Source of the DNA: Atopobium sp.
GTDB taxonomy: Bacteria > Actinomycetota > Coriobacteriia > Coriobacteriales > Atopobiaceae
DNA: 64,000 nt
Direction: 5' to 3'
Assembly: GCA_022732885.1 (NCBI GenBank)
Contig: JAIJTS010000002.1
Span: forward strand, 62,001 to 126,000
In this document: piece by piece, positions 26,735 through 34,255 of the stretch
Numbering within the stretch: the first letter of the stretch is position 1
How the letters are laid out: every line of letters starts with the position of its first letter
Program-made: the position numbers and the translations under genes
The notes under the pieces: generated by a model
Told to the model about the DNA's origin: nothing
Database searches by the model: none
Seen by the model: only the letters and a program-made list of their open reading frames with translations

Positions 26735-27880
26735 TTAAATGCTTTTCTTGCTAGCCTTTTGAGCTTTCTTTACTAGCCTTATGAGCCACTGAAATGTCAT
26801 CACTAAAACAAGCGTCACTATAAAGACAAAAACACCTCGAACAAAAGCGTTTCCAAGCAAGCTATAGGGGAATCGGCCAAGCCTTAGCCCCAAGAAGTTA
26901 ATAACAGGAATTTGGAACAAATAGACTCCTAGAATACCTGCAGATACTGTGCTAATGCGCTTCTTAGCAGCATCAGAGAACTCCTGTAGCTTTGGCTCAA
27001 GATTACGTACAAAAAGAAATAAAGATGCCGCTTGTATTACACAAAGGAAGTTTTTAATAGCAACTGGATAACTCTGATACGTCATTTCTGGCGTCAACGG
27101 AGTTCCAAAGTTATTAACAACTAGTCCCCATCCAAACATAGCCGCAGATGAAAGCAAGAAAAATACAGCAAGAACAATATTGTTTTTAGTAAATTTTGGA
27201 AGATCCTCGTAATACGTCTTAACGTAATAGCCAAGCAAATAATAGAAAAGACATTCGCTGTTAAAGGCAGCCCATCTAAATAGCAGATCAAAATAGATAC
27301 CGCGAACACCAATAAACTCAAGAAGCGGCAAGCCAAAGCTCACAAAAAGCGTAAGTGCCATAACATAGAGCAAAGTTTCTTTTTTCTGTACTACCAAGGA
27401 GAGAACAGGCGTCAAAAGATACAGATACAAAATGGTATAGATAAACCAAAGCGGGAAGTTAATCTTGTTGGTCAAAAAGCGTTCAACGAAATCAGCAACG
27501 CTAGCACTTGCAGCAATTTCTTCAGCGCCCCAAAACTTTGTAGGAAAAAATGTATACATCAGATACACCACTACACTTCCAAAAATAAGCGCCATCAACG
27601 TTTTTCTGGCACGCTTCATGAAAAATGTTTTTGTGGAGTACTTGCCTCTATAACCAAGTAAATTCATGCCACTGAGCATAAAAAAGATTGGTACTGCAAA
27701 GATAAACACAGCTTGCAGCGCTAAAGAAAAGGCCCATGTTTTAGTGTGTGAAAGAGAAAACACGTTGAGCGAGGTGTGCAACATAACAACTGCAATACCT
27801 GCCAGAATAGTAAGAACATCAGCAAAAACAAAGCGCTTCTTGACAGCTGCTGATTTTGAAGAAACTGTAGCTTTTTCCAC
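26735..27880 (-). CDS. Acyltransferase 3 family membrane protein
   Basis: 381 residues with about ten hydrophobic helices, of the acyltransferase-3 type that O-acylates surface sugars or peptidoglycan. The first helix carries the usual histidine (GIAVVMLHTS) and the family motif PIFFMLSGMNLL follows. Both tails are basic, placing them in the cytoplasm. The acceptor cannot be told; a cell-wall or capsule sugar is the usual target. It is transcribed alone, divergent from the Mbeg1-like gene. Confidence 0.85.
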   Translation of the reverse strand: MEKATVSSKSAAVKKRFVFADVLTILAGIAVVMLHTSLNVFSLSHTKTWAFSLALQAVFIFAVPIFFMLSGMNLLGYRGKYSTKTFFMKRARKTLMALIFGSVVVYLMYTFFPTKFWGAEEIAASASVADFVERFLTNKINFPLWFIYTILYLYLLTPVLSLVVQKKETLLYVMALTLFVSFGLPLLEFIGVRGIYFDLLFRWAAFNSECLFYYLLGYYVKTYYEDLPKFTKNNIVLAVFFLLSSAAMFGWGLVVNNFGTPLTPEMTYQSYPVAIKNFLCVIQAASLFLFVRNLEPKLQEFSDAAKKRISTVSAGILGVYLFQIPVINFLGLRLGRFPYSLLGNAFVRGVFVFIVTLVLVMTFQWLIRLVKKAQKASKKSI

Positions 27881-27952
27881 GGGCTTCTCCCCAAAGTAAT
27901 CAAACTTCTACTAAGCTAAGTATACGAAATATATCAGCAGGAAAGAGGCATC

Positions 27953-29179
27953 ATGGCAAATGTCGTTGACTATCTACACTGGCGCGGTGATCTGACGTTT
28001 GACAAAGACCCCTTTAACAACGTTGACAATCTGATTCTTTCAATCCTATCCTACCTGGGTTTTGGCGGCGTAGTCCCTTCTGAGCGCAGCGAGAAACGCG
28101 TTCAGCTAGGCAACGCTTGCGCCAAAATGCTGGAGAAACTCAAAGACGATTCGTCTCTTATTACGGGATTTTCTCGCGTTGACGAAACTTTCCTTGAAGC
28201 ACTGGTTAACGCTCCGCGCTTTGCCAACATAGAACTAGGTCGTTATGTAGACCGCATCAATGTTGAGAAAAGCCTACAGTTTGCAGCGTTTACTGCCTAT
28301 CTACCTACGGGACAGATGTTTGTTTCTTTTAGAGGAACTGACGGCACTCTGGTTGGTTGGCGAGAAAATCTTAACCTTAGCTTTCAGGTTACTTCCGCCG
28401 ATAAGTCAGCTGCTCTATACCTTGAGAAGCGTATTCGTGAGCATATTGCAGAAGGAAACAGTAATACCTGTGCAAACGTTATGGTTGGTGGTCACTCCAA
28501 GGGCGGCAACCTTGCAGCGTACGCAGCAACGGTTTGTCCTGAAGAGCTACTTGGTACGCTCGAGCGCGTTTGGAGTAACGATGGCCCTAATATGTGTCCA
28601 GAGCTTCTCCACGCTACTGCTTACCAGGTATTAGGCGATAAATACATCAGAATTTTGCCTGAATTCAGCGTAGTTGGCATGATTTTTGATGATCCTGCTG
28701 TTCCAAAGCTCATTGTAAAAAGTTCAGAAACAGGCATGCTGGCGCACGATGGCGTTTCATGGCAGGTTATGCGCAACACATTTGAGTTTGCTGATGACTT
28801 CCAACTTGAATGTAAAAAAATCAACGAAGCATTTAGTACCTGGTATAAAGAGCTGCCACTTTCAGAAAGAGAGCGTTTTACCAACGAGCTCTTTGACGCC
28901 CTCTCTGCTGGCGGAGCTATTTATTTCAGTGACATAATTAGCTCGCCTACAAGCTTACAACCTGTAATTGCAGCGCTTGCAAAAACAGAAAAGCAAACCA
29001 AAGAGGTCTTTTTTGACCTCCTCAGTTCACTTGTCAATGCATCAGCAACTTCTTTGATTGAAAACATTACTGAGTCTTCGCAGATTTCTCAGCTGACCTC
29101 TGCAATCTCAGAAGGTTTTGCCAAAATTGATAAGGCCCAAAAGGAACTTAGGAAAGGTTCTCCTTCTTTAGGCCAGTAA
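27953..29179 (+). CDS. Mbeg1-like (DUF2974) alpha/beta hydrolase
   Basis: 408 residues of the DUF2974/Mbeg1-like family. It starts with the signature VVDYLHWRGDLTFDKDPFNNVDNLILS. A lipase-type nucleophile elbow GHSKGG places the likely catalytic Ser at residue 182, and FVSFRGTDGTLVGWRENL precedes it. There is no signal peptide. Its substrate is unknown. The 3' end overlaps the convergent holin-like gene by 32 bases. Confidence 0.88.
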   Translation: MANVVDYLHWRGDLTFDKDPFNNVDNLILSILSYLGFGGVVPSERSEKRVQLGNACAKMLEKLKDDSSLITGFSRVDETFLEALVNAPRFANIELGRYVDRINVEKSLQFAAFTAYLPTGQMFVSFRGTDGTLVGWRENLNLSFQVTSADKSAALYLEKRIREHIAEGNSNTCANVMVGGHSKGGNLAAYAATVCPEELLGTLERVWSNDGPNMCPELLHATAYQVLGDKYIRILPEFSVVGMIFDDPAVPKLIVKSSETGMLAHDGVSWQVMRNTFEFADDFQLECKKINEAFSTWYKELPLSERERFTNELFDALSAGGAIYFSDIISSPTSLQPVIAALAKTEKQTKEVFFDLLSSLVNASATSLIENITESSQISQLTSAISEGFAKIDKAQKELRKGSPSLGQ

Positions 29180-29525
29180 GACTACTCACAATTGAAGAAA
29201 CAATTGAAATAACTATTGAGGCCAGAATAGCGGTACCTAAAGAATCGATAGCTACGCCTGCATGCAGTAAATTTCTAGAAAGAAAACTTGCAAGCTCAAG
29301 CATAAAGGCATTAATAAAGAGCGAGAAGATGCCTAAAGTAAGCACGTTAATAGGCAACGAGAGCAGCTTAACAATAGGTTTAATACCAGTATTAACTGCT
29401 GCAAGTACTAATGAAAACAAAATGGGACCTGCCCATGAGCCACCCACAATGGTCATTCCAGAGATTAAGGTACATGCCACCAACGTAGCCACGGTAGTTA
29501 CAAGCCATGTTGCAACAAATTTCAT
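29148..29525 (-). CDS. Phage-holin-4-type (YvlD-like) membrane protein
   Basis: 125 residues, four hydrophobic helices, of the phage holin 4 superfamily/YvlD type. Signatures are the PILFSLVLAAVNTGIKPIVKLL stretch (31-50 region) and SLPINVLTLGIFSLFINAFML. Despite the family name these are ordinary chromosomal membrane proteins of unknown role. I see no phage genes nearby. Its last codons overlap the convergent Mbeg1-like gene. Confidence 0.85.
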   Translation of the reverse strand: MKFVATWLVTTVATLVACTLISGMTIVGGSWAGPILFSLVLAAVNTGIKPIVKLLSLPINVLTLGIFSLFINAFMLELASFLSRNLLHAGVAIDSLGTAILASIVISIVSSIVSSLTGLKKENLS

Positions 29526-29540
29526 ACGAACCTCTCTTTG

Positions 29541-29566
29541 AAAAAAGCCCGGCGAAAGCCGGGCTT
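29541..29566 (-). terminator. Terminator after ptsH
   Basis: On the minus strand GCCCGGC, TTTC, GCCGGGC is followed by TTTTTT. It is a strong intrinsic terminator 28 bases after the HPr stop. Confidence 0.92.
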
Positions 29567-29593
29567 AACATGCACTTTTATGTAAGTTAAAAC

Positions 29594-29866
29594 TTACTCG
29601 CCAAAGCCGCTATCAACGAGAGCGATAAGAGCATCAAGAGCTGCCTGCTCATCAGCGCCATCGCATGCAATCTCAATCTTAGTGCCAGTACCAAGGCCAG
29701 CAGCAAGAATCATCATGATAGACTTAGCGTTAACTGGTGCGGAGTCCTTGTCAACATTCTTGATGGTGACGTTGCTCTCAAACTTCTTTGCCTCAGAAAC
29801 AAAGACGGATGCAGGACGAGCGTGAAGACCAGTTGCATTGATGATAGTAGTCTGCTTTGAAACCAT
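29594..29866 (-). CDS. ptsH: HPr, phosphocarrier of the sugar phosphotransferase system
   Basis: HPr passes phosphate from enzyme I to sugar-specific EIIA proteins. The 90 residues carry the active site His15 in GLHARPAS. The regulatory serine in NAKSIMM is Ser49, three residues further on than the usual Ser46 because of a small insertion, so HPr kinase regulation is possible. The enzyme I gene is not next to it here. It has its own promoter and terminator, so ptsH is monocistronic. Confidence 0.97.
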   Translation of the reverse strand: MVSKQTTIINATGLHARPASVFVSEAKKFESNVTIKNVDKDSAPVNAKSIMMILAAGLGTGTKIEIACDGADEQAALDALIALVDSGFGE

Positions 29867-29950
29867 AAGTGGACTCCCCTTCCGGAAACCAAAAAATCTA
29901 CTCGAGAGTTATTCTCGATTAATCGTTACTATCGTAACAAAACATTACGT

Positions 29951-29979
29951 ATTATATCCAATCTTATTTCCAGAAAGAA
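29951..29979 (-). promoter_or_regulatory. Candidate ptsH promoter
   Basis: A perfect TATAAT on the minus strand (29951-29956) with a weak TTCTTT 17 bases upstream (29974-29979). The 75-base leader it predicts contains short inverted repeats at 29902-29918 and 29925-29938. Confidence 0.45.
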
Positions 29980-30050
29980 CCAAATTAGACTATGAATTCC
30001 CTAAAAACGGGGTAAAAATAAAAAGTCAGAACTCTTATGGGAGGTTCACT

Positions 30051-31361
30051 ATGGCTGAAAACGATATCCAAAACCTCAAAACTGAGGAATCGGACAACAT
30101 ACCTACTTTATCAACAACTTTGAATGAACAAAATGAATCTGCAGATGCTTCTGGATTGAGCAAATCTCAAGACATCCAAAAGATTGCTAAAGACACTACC
30201 CAGATAGTAACAAAGGGCGTAAGCAGCGCAATTGAGAGTGCTACAACTGCCGTTGCAGAAGGTTTTCAGGCTACCAAAGAAGTCCACAACGCCGCCAAAG
30301 AAACAAACTCTGCAAAGCAAGAGCTTAAGCAGATGCAAAAACATCTTACTAAAGACAAGCAAGATCTAGAGCACAGGGACTACGTACAGGGCTCATTTGA
30401 ACAGATCATTGCCGAGCAAGAGAAAATTCTTGCAGAGACCGCTCAGATCATGAGTGATCAATCTACACAAGTCGATCTTCTCACGGTTAAGAAAAATCAA
30501 GTTATTCAGAAGCTTGAGCAGCAAAAAGTTGATGATGAAACAAAAATTAAACCTTACAAAGAGGTTGCTGCCACAGCCAAAGGCAGACTTGATGATATTT
30601 CAAAGACAATTTCAGAGGCGCAGCGTGGCGTTAAAAATGCTGAAGCTCAACTTAAAGAAATAACTGAAAAACGCGATGCCGCTGTAGCTTCTGCAAATAA
30701 AGCTTTGGAAAACTCCCAAGCAAGACAACTTTCTTTAAGAGAAGAGCTTTCTAGTCTTAAAAAAGATCCTGCTGCTCATCACGAGGCAATTGTTCGCCTT
30801 GAAGAAGATCTTAAGTCAGAGCTTGCTCGCGCCGAACAAGCCAAAAAGCAAGCTGATGAACTGAAGAATTCTTTCCAGTCTTCTCTTGAAATGGCTCAAA
30901 CTCATTACTGGACCCAGGGTAAATCATTGGAATCGTCAGAGTCTTCTATTGATGCAGCTCGTAAAGATTATGAACAAAAACAGCAAGAATATGATGCTGT
31001 ATTAGCTGAGGCTAATGCCCGTCAAAGGATTTTAAGCAAAGACATAGAAAGCCTTGAAGAGAACATTAAAACAGCCAAAGAGCTCTTTAACGACGCAGCA
31101 GATAAGCATGATGAAGCACAATCAATCATTGATGATGCTAAAGAAATTTATGCAACTCCAGAAATTACTGAGCAACTCAGAAGGTCCGTTAAAGCGCAAG
31201 AAGACAATATTGCTACTAAGCAACTTACGCTTAAGGGTCTTATTGATGGCGAGAAAATCCTTCGAGAGACAACTCGTGGTCAGCGCATTGGCTTTGTCAT
31301 TGTTGTTCTTGGTATGTTAGCGATTCTTGCATCTTTTGTATGGCTGATTTTTAACCGATAA
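30051..31361 (+). CDS. Coiled-coil protein with a C-terminal membrane anchor, unknown function
   Basis: I do not recognise this 436-residue protein. After about 60 polar residues it is one long coiled coil (about 85-405) rich in Lys, Glu, Gln and Ala, with many heptad stretches. The end is a single membrane helix (IGFVIVVLGMLAILASFVWLIF) and a short NR tail. The layout is tail-anchored, with most of the protein in the cytoplasm. I chose the ATG at 30051 because GGGAGG lies 6 bases upstream; a longer in-frame reading from 29838 would cross the ptsH promoter region. It could be a structural or division-related scaffold, but that is inference. Confidence 0.85.
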   Translation: MAENDIQNLKTEESDNIPTLSTTLNEQNESADASGLSKSQDIQKIAKDTTQIVTKGVSSAIESATTAVAEGFQATKEVHNAAKETNSAKQELKQMQKHLTKDKQDLEHRDYVQGSFEQIIAEQEKILAETAQIMSDQSTQVDLLTVKKNQVIQKLEQQKVDDETKIKPYKEVAATAKGRLDDISKTISEAQRGVKNAEAQLKEITEKRDAAVASANKALENSQARQLSLREELSSLKKDPAAHHEAIVRLEEDLKSELARAEQAKKQADELKNSFQSSLEMAQTHYWTQGKSLESSESSIDAARKDYEQKQQEYDAVLAEANARQRILSKDIESLEENIKTAKELFNDAADKHDEAQSIIDDAKEIYATPEITEQLRRSVKAQEDNIATKQLTLKGLIDGEKILRETTRGQRIGFVIVVLGMLAILASFVWLIFNR

Positions 31362-31395
31362 AGCCTTTACAAGAGCAGATACATTTTAGATATGT

Positions 31396-31429
31396 AAAAG
31401 AGGTGCTCACAAAGCGTGAGCACCTTTTT
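31396..31429 (+). terminator. Bidirectional terminator between the coiled-coil gene and queA
   Basis: GGTGCTCA, 7-base loop, TGAGCACC, then TTTTT. An A/T tract on the other side lets it serve the convergent queA too. Confidence 0.88.
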
Positions 31430-31475
31430 GTTGATCTTAAACTAAGCTTTCAAGCTAAACGTCAAGAGCAAACAA

Positions 31476-32639
31476 CTAAATGATGATCATGGCATCACCA
31501 AATGACAAGAAGCGGTACTTCTCGTCAATGGCACTTTGATAGGCGTCCATAATCTGCTCGCGCGTTGCAAACGCAGAAACAAGCATCATCAAAGTTGAAC
31601 GAGGGACGTGGAAGTTAGTCACCATAGTGTCTACCACGTGGAATGTTGATCCTGGCATCAAATATAAGTTAGTAGTAGCGTTTTCTCGAGCAACCATATC
31701 GCCTTTGTGAGTTACCGCAGCAGAATCTTCTGCCTTTTCAAATCGACGTGCAACAACAGGAGGCTGATCGGCTGGGACCTGACTATCCCAGGCGCTCTCA
31801 AGCGAGCGAACACTGGTGGTGCCAATGGCAATAACCTTATGGCCAGCGGCTTTTGTGGCCTTTACTGCTTCTACAACTTCTGGAGCTACGTGGTAGCGCT
31901 CGGTATGAATGACGTGCTTAGTAGGATCATCCTCTGTTACCAACCTGAAGGTATCAATACCCACCTCAAGCTCAACAGATGCCCACTGGACACCCTTTGC
32001 TTTAATAGTTTCAATAAGCTCAGGAGTAAAGTGAAGACCCGCGGTAGGAGCTGCAGCAGAATGCTCGTCCTGCATAGCGTAAACTGTCTGGTACTTCTCC
32101 GGGTCTCCCTCGTATTGCGTAATATACGGAGGCAGCGGAACGTGTCCTGCCTCATGAATAGCCTCATCGAGAGTACGGTCTCCCTGTGCTTCAAAACGTA
32201 CCAGGCGGCCTCCCCTGTTGTCATCAACAAAGTCCACAATGGTGCCCCTCAACACAACAGGAGCTGAATCAGGAGCATGCAAGCCACCTGCACGGTATTC
32301 AATTACAGCACCAGGCTTGAGACGCTTACCAGGATTTACTAGACACTCCCATACACTACCCAAAGCATCAATGTCTTCTCGACGTTTTAAAAGCAGCGTT
32401 TCTGAGACGCCACCCGTATTTTGCTTTTTGCCCACAAGACGAGCTGGCATAACACGCGTCTGATTAACTACAACCAAATCACCTGGCTCAAGATACTCCA
32501 CAATATCGGTAAAGTGCCTATGTTCTATGCGGCCATCATCTCTGTGCAGCACTAACAACCTACAGGAGTCTCTTGGCTCGGCGGGAGCTTGTGCAATTCG
32601 TTCTTCTGGAAGGTTGTAGTCAAAATCATCAGTTCGCAT
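31476..32639 (-). CDS. queA: S-adenosylmethionine:tRNA ribosyltransferase-isomerase
   Basis: QueA builds epoxyqueuosine on tRNA by transferring the ribosyl part of S-adenosylmethionine to preQ1. The 387 residues begin MRTDDFDYNLPEERIAQAP, the standard QueA start, and include LVVNQTRVMPARL, DEHSAAAPTAGLHFTPEL and TNFHVPRSTLMMLVSAFA, all highly conserved. I chose this ATG over one 33 bases upstream because the family starts here. It overlaps the queH stop by 11 bases, so the two queuosine genes are translationally coupled. Confidence 0.96.
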   Translation of the reverse strand: MRTDDFDYNLPEERIAQAPAEPRDSCRLLVLHRDDGRIEHRHFTDIVEYLEPGDLVVVNQTRVMPARLVGKKQNTGGVSETLLLKRREDIDALGSVWECLVNPGKRLKPGAVIEYRAGGLHAPDSAPVVLRGTIVDFVDDNRGGRLVRFEAQGDRTLDEAIHEAGHVPLPPYITQYEGDPEKYQTVYAMQDEHSAAAPTAGLHFTPELIETIKAKGVQWASVELEVGIDTFRLVTEDDPTKHVIHTERYHVAPEVVEAVKATKAAGHKVIAIGTTSVRSLESAWDSQVPADQPPVVARRFEKAEDSAAVTHKGDMVARENATTNLYLMPGSTFHVVDTMVTNFHVPRSTLMMLVSAFATREQIMDAYQSAIDEKYRFLSFGDAMIII

Positions 32640-33261
32640 GACGTGCTGCCTTTCTTGCGTCACGAGCTTCATGACGCTCTATCTGAGCCTCGGCTGCAGA
32701 ATATCTGCAACCGCAGTAATTTTGTCGATACATACCAAGCTCACGAGACTCTTTTGTAGCCTCTGGGTAATATGGACGGAAATCTCTCCATACAGGCGTC
32801 AGCCCGTGAGCATGCGCAATAGACACCAGCTCATCCTCGCACGCATCAAAAAGCTGGTAGGGCGAGACAGCCAGTGTTGTAGAAACGTATTCAAATCCGC
32901 GCTCAACCGCTACACGACAGCTCTCTGCCAAGCGGATTGCGTAACAAGCACGACAACGACGATCTCGCTCAAATCCCTGAGGAGCCACAGCGCGCTCCCA
33001 CTGCTCTCGAGGATCTCCTGCCACAATTACCTCAACATGAGCCTCTTCTTGAGCCCACGTAAGTAAGGTTTGAAGACGCTTATCATGCTCCTCAACAGGC
33101 TGAATATTAGGATTAGTCCAGCAGATGGTTGGCTCAAAGCCCTCTTCCCTCAGATGTTTTAAAGGTTCAAGTGAGCATGGGCCACAGCATGCATGGAGCA
33201 GCAGCGGTGTTCCCGGCTCTACTGAAAGAGTCTCAATTGACTGAAGCATATTTGAAGCCAT
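32629..33261 (-). CDS. queH: Epoxyqueuosine reductase QueH
   Basis: QueH reduces epoxyqueuosine to queuosine, the last step of the pathway, replacing the unrelated cobalamin enzyme QueG. The 210 residues show the family cysteines in LLHACCGPCSLEPL, the RRCRACYAIRL box and CGC near the C-terminus, which bind an Fe-S cluster and a second iron. The neighbour queA makes its substrate. Its start overlaps the stop of the CPBP gene by one base. Confidence 0.95.
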   Translation of the reverse strand: MASNMLQSIETLSVEPGTPLLLHACCGPCSLEPLKHLREEGFEPTICWTNPNIQPVEEHDKRLQTLLTWAQEEAHVEVIVAGDPREQWERAVAPQGFERDRRCRACYAIRLAESCRVAVERGFEYVSTTLAVSPYQLFDACEDELVSIAHAHGLTPVWRDFRPYYPEATKESRELGMYRQNYCGCRYSAAEAQIERHEARDARKAARHAN

Positions 33262-34127
33262 TAGTTCTTCTCGCCTTGTGCCTTATAACATTTCCAACCT
33301 ACTATAGCGCAGGCAGCAAGACATACAAAAATAGTAACAACACTTGCTTCAATACCATAAGCGCCACCTGAGATAAACTCAGACGCTGGGGGATATGCCG
33401 TTAAAAGCGTGGTAGGAAGAAGCGTAGTAGTAACCGAGATACCCAAAATGGGACCGGTCACAAAGTTCCAGATAAAGTGCATAGCAATGGTCATGAGTAG
33501 GTTATCCGTAAGCCAAAAAACCAGACCATAGAGAATGCCCATCAAGAAAACGGAAATTGCCGCAGCAACAGAGATATTTGGTGTTAACCCATACGTTGCA
33601 GTAAAGAGTACCGCTTGAAGTACAAGCGCTACAGGAAGAGAACTTTTAGCTGCAACGCCAGTTTGTAGGTAACCTCTAAACAAGATTTCTTCTGCCGCAG
33701 ACTCAATAAGGGTTGCTACAAGTAAAAAAAGAGCAGCAAAAACGTTATAGGAAGCGTTGAAGTTAAAATCAAAACCTTCAATAAGCAAAATAGAACCAAA
33801 GGTAAACAGCACCATTAAAAAGCCAAAGGTGACTCCACGCATAAAACCCGGCCACATGCTTGCTCGAAGACCTAAAGACCTCAAATCACGCTTATTTATA
33901 CGGGTAACCCACACAAGAATTAGGCTACCAGCCAATATGCTTCCCAGAAGACTCAACATGGATGGAAGCATATCGTTTGGCGAAAGCTCTCCCATAACCA
34001 TGAGCGGAATATGACAGACAAACATAAGTAAAAGAGCAAGGTCAGCCACAAGGAAGGGCGTCACCACAGACTTTGGTGGATTCTTTTGAACGAACTCAAG
34101 ACTTGTCTTTGGCTTTTTTCTTCCCAC
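33261..34127 (-). CDS. CPBP family intramembrane metalloprotease
   Basis: 288 residues with about eight hydrophobic helices. The CPBP (CAAX protease and bacteriocin-processing) signature is present: ESAAEEILFRGYLQ with the paired glutamates, and a downstream MHFIWNFVTG histidine motif. Bacterial members process prenylated proteins or bacteriocins or give bacteriocin immunity; no bacteriocin gene is visible here. It is first in the CPBP-queH-queA transcript, with a one-base overlap to queH, though a functional link to queuosine is unlikely. Confidence 0.88.
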   Translation of the reverse strand: MGRKKPKTSLEFVQKNPPKSVVTPFLVADLALLLMFVCHIPLMVMGELSPNDMLPSMLSLLGSILAGSLILVWVTRINKRDLRSLGLRASMWPGFMRGVTFGFLMVLFTFGSILLIEGFDFNFNASYNVFAALFLLVATLIESAAEEILFRGYLQTGVAAKSSLPVALVLQAVLFTATYGLTPNISVAAAISVFLMGILYGLVFWLTDNLLMTIAMHFIWNFVTGPILGISVTTTLLPTTLLTAYPPASEFISGGAYGIEASVVTIFVCLAACAIVGWKCYKAQGEKN

Positions 34128-34255
34128 GAACTCTCCTTACATAATTTCTACTCACTATAGTATCGACTTCTGAATCTATTCGTGTAGTGAATCAAAAAAG
34201 ATTAGAATAAGAAGATAATTTGCTTAAATCTACTACTTTCAACAGCGAGGTATCC

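Noticed and set aside
29148..29525. Holin-like gene as a sign of prophage
   Set aside because: The family is chromosomal (YvlD-like) and no phage gene lies nearby.
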